A stretch of 16,650 nt of DNA from positions 1 to 16,650 of the forward strand of contig CAJUMB010000069.1 of the NCBI GenBank assembly GCA_910587105.1, read 5' to 3'. The DNA comes from an uncultured Lachnospiraceae bacterium. GTDB taxonomy: Bacteria > Bacillota > Clostridia > Lachnospirales > Lachnospiraceae. Below the pieces are notes generated by a model. It had not been told where the DNA came from, did not search any database, and saw only the letters and a list, made by a program, of their open reading frames with translations. The position numbers and the translations under genes are program-made. Shown one piece after another: positions 13,557 through 16,650 of the stretch (the stretch's first letter is position 1; each line of letters starts with the position of its first letter).

Positions 13557-15718
13557 CCTGCCAATTCCTCCTCTGATAATTGTGACATGGCAATCTGCCG
13601 GTAGACGTCGCAGTCTGCCAGCAGTTCCCGGTGGGTTCCCTGGCCCACGATGCGCCCTTCATCCAGCACAAGAATCAGGTCTGCGTGTATGATGGTGCTG
13701 ATGCGCTGGGCTACGATTAGTGTGGTGGTCTCTTTGACAGCTTTCTTCAACGCTTTTCGCAGGGCTGTATCTGTTTGAAAATCCAGTGCGGAAAAACTGT
13801 CGTCGAACAGGAGGATTTCCGGTTGTCTGGCGATGGCCCTGGCGATGGACAGACGCTGTTTCTGGCCGCCGGATACGTTTGAGCCGCCCTGTGAGATAGG
13901 GGAATCATAAGCTTCCGGTTTTTCCATAATGAAGGAGTCTGCCTGGGCAATGGCTGCGGCCTGTTCCATCTGTTCCCTGGAGGCGCCGGGACATCCATAG
14001 GCTATGTTGGAGTGGATGGTTCCGGAGAACAGTACGCTTTTCTGCGGCACATAGCCCAATTTATCCCTCAGGTCTTTCTGGCTCATATGGCGAACATCCA
14101 CACCGTCCACCTGAACAGAACCTTCTGACACATCGTAAAAACGGGGAATCAGATTCAGCAGGGTGCTCTTTCCGCTTCCTGTACTTCCGATAAAAGCCAC
14201 AGTCTGCCCCCTTTTTGCTGTGAAAGTGATATCCCGGAGCACCTTTTCATCAGATCCTGGATAGGAAAAGGAGACACCTTCGAATTTGACGCAGCCTTCC
14301 ATCCCTGGTATAGCTGTTTTCGGATGTTCCGGGTCGCGGATGGCCGTTTTTGACTCCAGCACCTGGGCAATTCTTCCAGCGGACACGCTGGCACGGGGCA
14401 GCATAATGGAGAGCATGGTCAGCATCAGGAAGGACATAATAATCTGCATGGCGTATTGGATAAACGCCATCATATCCCCCACCTGCATGGTTCCGCTGTC
14501 CACAGCATAAGAGCCGTTGTAAATGATTAATACAGAGATGCCGTTCATAATCAGCATCATGGCAGGCATCATGAAAGTCATGCATCGGTTGACAAAAAGG
14601 TTAGTCTGTGTCAGGTTCTGGTTAGCCTCCTGGAACCGTTCTTCCTCGTGTTTTTCCCGGCTGAATGCACGGATGACAGGAATCCCGGTGAGGATTTCCC
14701 GGGTTACCAGGTTTAAGCGGTCAATGAGAGTCTGCAGTTTTTTAAATCGGGGCATGGCAATTCCGAACAGCATCAGAACCAGAACGAGAATCAGGCCCAC
14801 GGCCAGCGCAATAATCCAGCTCATGGACACATCCGTCTGCAGGACCTTGAGGATTCCGCCCACACCCAGAATAGGCGCATACATGGCAATCCGGAAAATC
14901 ATTGCCGTTAGAAGCTGGATCTGCTGAATGTCATTGGTGCTGCGGGTGATCAGGGAAGCTGTGGAAAAGTCATTGTATTCTTTATTGGAAAATCCAATGA
15001 CTTTTCGGTAAATATTGTTTCTCAGGTCATGTCCCGTCACTGCAGCTACCCTGGCGGACAAAAACGTTACCAGCACAGCGGCCAACATTCCCAGAAATGC
15101 CACGCCCAGCATCTGCAGGCCGATTTTCAACAGATATTGAATCTGCATCTGGTCCACATCTATGCCCATAGTGGTGTATTCCTGCTGTAGATAGGCGATG
15201 GCCATCTGGGTGATGATAGATTCCGGCATGGAGGAGATCTGATCTTCGATTTCCTCCAGTATTTTGTCTAAAGCCTCCGGCGGCATCTGTTCCAGAGCTT
15301 CCAGAATATCGGCCTGGGGCGGCAATTGCATCTGTTCTTTTAGTGCCCGGACCTGTTCACTGTCCTGGGTAAAAAAGGAAAGAGCCAGAATGGGCCTGCC
15401 AAACAGGTCGTTCAGACTTTCCCGGTCTTCTTTTGAAATGCTGTCATTCAGAACACAATGGTCTTCTTGCACATGATAATATGTTTCGGTCTTTTCCTGT
15501 TCCTCTGGTTCCATAAAGAGTTTCAGATGATCCATGGAAGAAACAGACAGTTCCTCCGGCACACAGTCGCCGATTCCTTTCTGCTGGATGCCCACATTTA
15601 CAATATCAGAAGTATAGGTGGGCAGTGAGAGATCGCAATATGCCTGCAGAAAAAGCAGCATTATGATACAGACAATATAGCCCGCAGAGCGTTTCAGGTA
15701 TTTTAGTAGTTTCAGCAT
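13553..15718 (-). CDS. ABC exporter half-transporter, degenerate-site subunit with large extracellular loop
   Basis: 721 residues. TM1 (about 10-30) is separated from TM2 (about 197-222) by some 160 mostly acidic, helical residues, predicted extracellular; in standard exporters this loop is short. The rest of the membrane domain runs to about 450, followed by a nucleotide-binding domain: Walker A GSTGSGKST (511-519), Q-loop Q559, signature VSGGQ (615-619), Walker B ILLFDD with D640 in place of the catalytic glutamate, and Q671 where the H-loop histidine belongs (IVAQRISTI). This is the pattern of the non-hydrolysing partner in LmrCD, BmrCD and TM287/288-type heterodimers. The start ATG at 15718 lies seven bases past the marR stop; AGGAG sits 12 bases ahead, a rather long spacing. 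It is co-transcribed with marR and the second subunit. Confidence 0.93.
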   Translation of the reverse strand: MLKLLKYLKRSAGYIVCIIMLLFLQAYCDLSLPTYTSDIVNVGIQQKGIGDCVPEELSVSSMDHLKLFMEPEEQEKTETYYHVQEDHCVLNDSISKEDRESLNDLFGRPILALSFFTQDSEQVRALKEQMQLPPQADILEALEQMPPEALDKILEEIEDQISSMPESIITQMAIAYLQQEYTTMGIDVDQMQIQYLLKIGLQMLGVAFLGMLAAVLVTFLSARVAAVTGHDLRNNIYRKVIGFSNKEYNDFSTASLITRSTNDIQQIQLLTAMIFRIAMYAPILGVGGILKVLQTDVSMSWIIALAVGLILVLVLMLFGIAMPRFKKLQTLIDRLNLVTREILTGIPVIRAFSREKHEEERFQEANQNLTQTNLFVNRCMTFMMPAMMLIMNGISVLIIYNGSYAVDSGTMQVGDMMAFIQYAMQIIMSFLMLTMLSIMLPRASVSAGRIAQVLESKTAIRDPEHPKTAIPGMEGCVKFEGVSFSYPGSDEKVLRDITFTAKRGQTVAFIGSTGSGKSTLLNLIPRFYDVSEGSVQVDGVDVRHMSQKDLRDKLGYVPQKSVLFSGTIHSNIAYGCPGASREQMEQAAAIAQADSFIMEKPEAYDSPISQGGSNVSGGQKQRLSIARAIARQPEILLFDDSFSALDFQTDTALRKALKKAVKETTTLIVAQRISTIIHADLILVLDEGRIVGQGTHRELLADCDVYRQIAMSQLSEEELAG

Positions 15719-15725
15719 AAATTTT

Positions 15726-16166
15726 TCATTCTCCTATGGATTCAATATTTTCAATCAGCTGTTTGAGAAAGCGGGTAAACAGGCACAGTTCTGTTTCCGA
15801 AAAATTGCAGGTGAGCTGCATTTCATTTCTACGCATAAGCTGGTCCACCTGATTCACCAGCTGGGTGCCCTTTTCTGTCAGGTAGATTCGGGATACCCGC
15901 TGGTCCTTTGTGTCCTGCTTCCGGTAAATATACTCTGCCTTTTCCAGCCGTTGCAGAGATACATTTACGGTAGGAGGCTTCACCCGCAGTTTTCTGGCAA
16001 GTTCCCTCTGGCTGATGCCGTTTTCATGGGCAATATGCCAGAGAATCGGCGGCTGTCCGGGCCGCAGTCCGATGTTGGTTAACTGTTGGAAGCTTTTTTG
16101 GAAATAAGCGTGGCTGGCCCGCATGAATAGATTTTGGATGGTATCTTCTCCGTCTTGATTGAGCAC
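15726..16166 (-). CDS. MarR-family transcriptional regulator of the ABC exporter operon
   Basis: 146 residues, the normal length for the family. A winged helix-turn-helix spans about 45-105: GISQRELARKLRVKPPTVNV gives the HTH and recognition helix, and the wing contains the family signature D-x-R-V (TKDQRVSRIYLTEKG). N- and C-terminal helices form the dimer interface. The start is GTG at 16166, supported by AGGAGG (16173-16178) six bases upstream; an overlapping ATG two bases earlier is out of frame. It is the first gene of the operon and ends seven bases before the first ABC subunit. MarR proteins usually repress their own operon until a small ligand binds, so it most likely senses a substrate of the exporter (inference from context). 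Confidence 0.92.
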   Translation of the reverse strand: MLNQDGEDTIQNLFMRASHAYFQKSFQQLTNIGLRPGQPPILWHIAHENGISQRELARKLRVKPPTVNVSLQRLEKAEYIYRKQDTKDQRVSRIYLTEKGTQLVNQVDQLMRRNEMQLTCNFSETELCLFTRFLKQLIENIESIGE

Positions 16167-16194
16167 ATTCTCCCTCCTGTCTGATAAGTTTTTT

Positions 16195-16214
16195 ATTTAG
16201 TTATTCGATTAAAT
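16195..16214. promoter_or_regulatory. Possible MarR operator in the marR leader
   Basis: ATTTAG (16195-16200) and TTAAAT (16209-16214) form an imperfect inverted repeat (5 of 6) with eight bases between them, around TTATTCGA. It lies between the -10 box and the ribosome binding site of marR, where a repressor would block transcription. The match is short in AT-rich DNA, so this is a weak call. Confidence 0.3.
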
Positions 16215-16216
16215 GT

Positions 16217-16245
16217 ATTCTATGCTTAATATATAAAAAAATCAA
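16217..16245 (-). promoter_or_regulatory. Probable sigma-A-type promoter of the marR-ABC operon
   Basis: On the minus strand TTGATT (16240-16245) is followed after 17 bases by TAGAAT (16217-16222), giving a start near 16210, about 45 bases ahead of the GTG start of marR. Confidence 0.55.
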
Positions 16246-16397
16246 GTGAATTTTAGATGATTTATACTTTGTTAAGAATTTAATTTTTGATTGACTGGTA
16301 TAAAAAGATTATGCAAATAATTATATATGGGGATAATGTAAGTGGAGCAGGAAAGTTGAGCATCTTGTGTACAGATAATTATAAAAATGTTTTCAGA
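16246..16397. other. AT-rich intergenic region, no gene seen
   Basis: There is no supported ORF. TTGATTGACTGGTATAAAAAG near 16287-16307 and TATATATGGGGATAAT near 16322 look promoter-like on the plus strand but do not give a well-spaced pair. Confidence 0.35.
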
Positions 16398-16488
16398 CAC
16401 AGCAGTTTGGGCAAAATAAACGAAACGGAGCTCAAAATCGGTTTTGATGCGCTCCTTATTTGTCTATTTTGCCCAAACATTGGCTGTG
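16398..16488. repeat. 91-bp nested inverted repeat
   Basis: Four paired blocks nest inside one another: CACAGC (16398-16403) with GCTGTG (16483-16488); GTTTGGGCAAAATA (16405-16418) with TATTTTGCCCAAAC (16465-16478), perfect over 14 bp; GGAGC (16427-16431) with GCTCC (16451-16455); TCAAAA (16432-16437) with TTTTGA (16442-16447). There is no ORF. No T-run directly follows on the plus strand; on the minus strand TTTTT comes about ten bases later. It could be a small MITE, a structured RNA or a terminator. Confidence 0.6.
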
Positions 16489-16551
16489 AGCTGTGCAATT
16501 GTAAAAGTTTTTATATCAATTCTATGGAAAAGGCATTCTCATCGGAATGTT

Positions 16552-16650
16552 CTGGAGCGTGTTTGAGAATTCATCCACGCTCCAGAGCGTGTCTCAAAAA
16601 TCATTCTTGCCATCTGCACGCCCCACTTTGCGGGAGATTTGCGCCAAATT
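16552..16650. repeat. MITE-like ends E and F (F runs off the window)
   Basis: CTGGAGCGTG (16552-16561) and CACGCTCCAG (16576-16585) are perfect inverted ends enclosing only 14 bases, a collapsed or mini copy. A full left arm begins immediately at 16584 (AGAGCGTGTCTCAAAAATC) and continues through CCATCTGCACGCCCCACTTT to the GCGCCAAATT block at the window edge, matching copy C closely. Confidence 0.75.

Overview
The window looks like a chromosomal accessory region from a Clostridia-type Firmicute, most likely a gut Lachnospiraceae relative. This is inferred from AGGAGG-type ribosome binding sites, moderate GC, and the families present: BspA-type leucine-rich repeat proteins, lysine-rich Big2 domains, a CAP domain protein, a ferredoxin-nitroreductase fusion and a MarR-controlled heterodimeric ABC exporter. 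No rRNA, tRNA, CRISPR array or transposase gene was found.

Layout. Positions 1-343 hold the end of a small palindromic repeat element and a gene tail. A ferredoxin-nitroreductase gene (344-1135, minus) follows, with a clear sigma-A-type promoter. Positions 1136-2200 are sparse: a decayed open frame, a small XRE repressor (1519-1737, minus) and a tiny possible ORF just upstream of it. Positions 1955-4306 are a graveyard: two copies of the same promoter-like motif, each ahead of a broken gene. The first is the C-terminal part of an O-antigen-ligase-like membrane protein. The second is a BspA/Ig-like surface protein hit by a 178-bp MITE-like element and at least two frameshifts.

Two large intact secreted proteins follow on the plus strand. 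A 1395-residue multidomain surface protein (4328-8515) has four Big2 domains, a TP-rich linker, a beta-rich region, two carboxypeptidase-regulatory-like domains and a DUF2135/YfaP-like domain. A 727-residue protein (9414-11597) combines LRR_5, CAP and Big2 domains. Neither has an LPXTG or SLH anchor. The 900 bp between them are littered with MITE fragments.

A large nested hairpin (11598-11675) separates these from a convergent minus-strand operon: a MarR regulator (16166-15726) and two overlapping ABC half-transporters (15718-13553 and 13556-11706). The motifs show one canonical and one degenerate ATP site, as in LmrCD/TM287-288-type heterodimeric exporters. Beyond marR lie its promoter, a second large nested hairpin (16398-16488) and more MITE copies running off the window end.

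I see no convincing self-contained new system. The parts most worth following are the dispersed palindromic element (at least five copies or fragments), the duplicated promoter motif with 25-bp-spaced TGACCTAT repeats, the dnaX-like slippery heptamer in the BspA remnant, and the unassigned domains of the 1395-residue protein.
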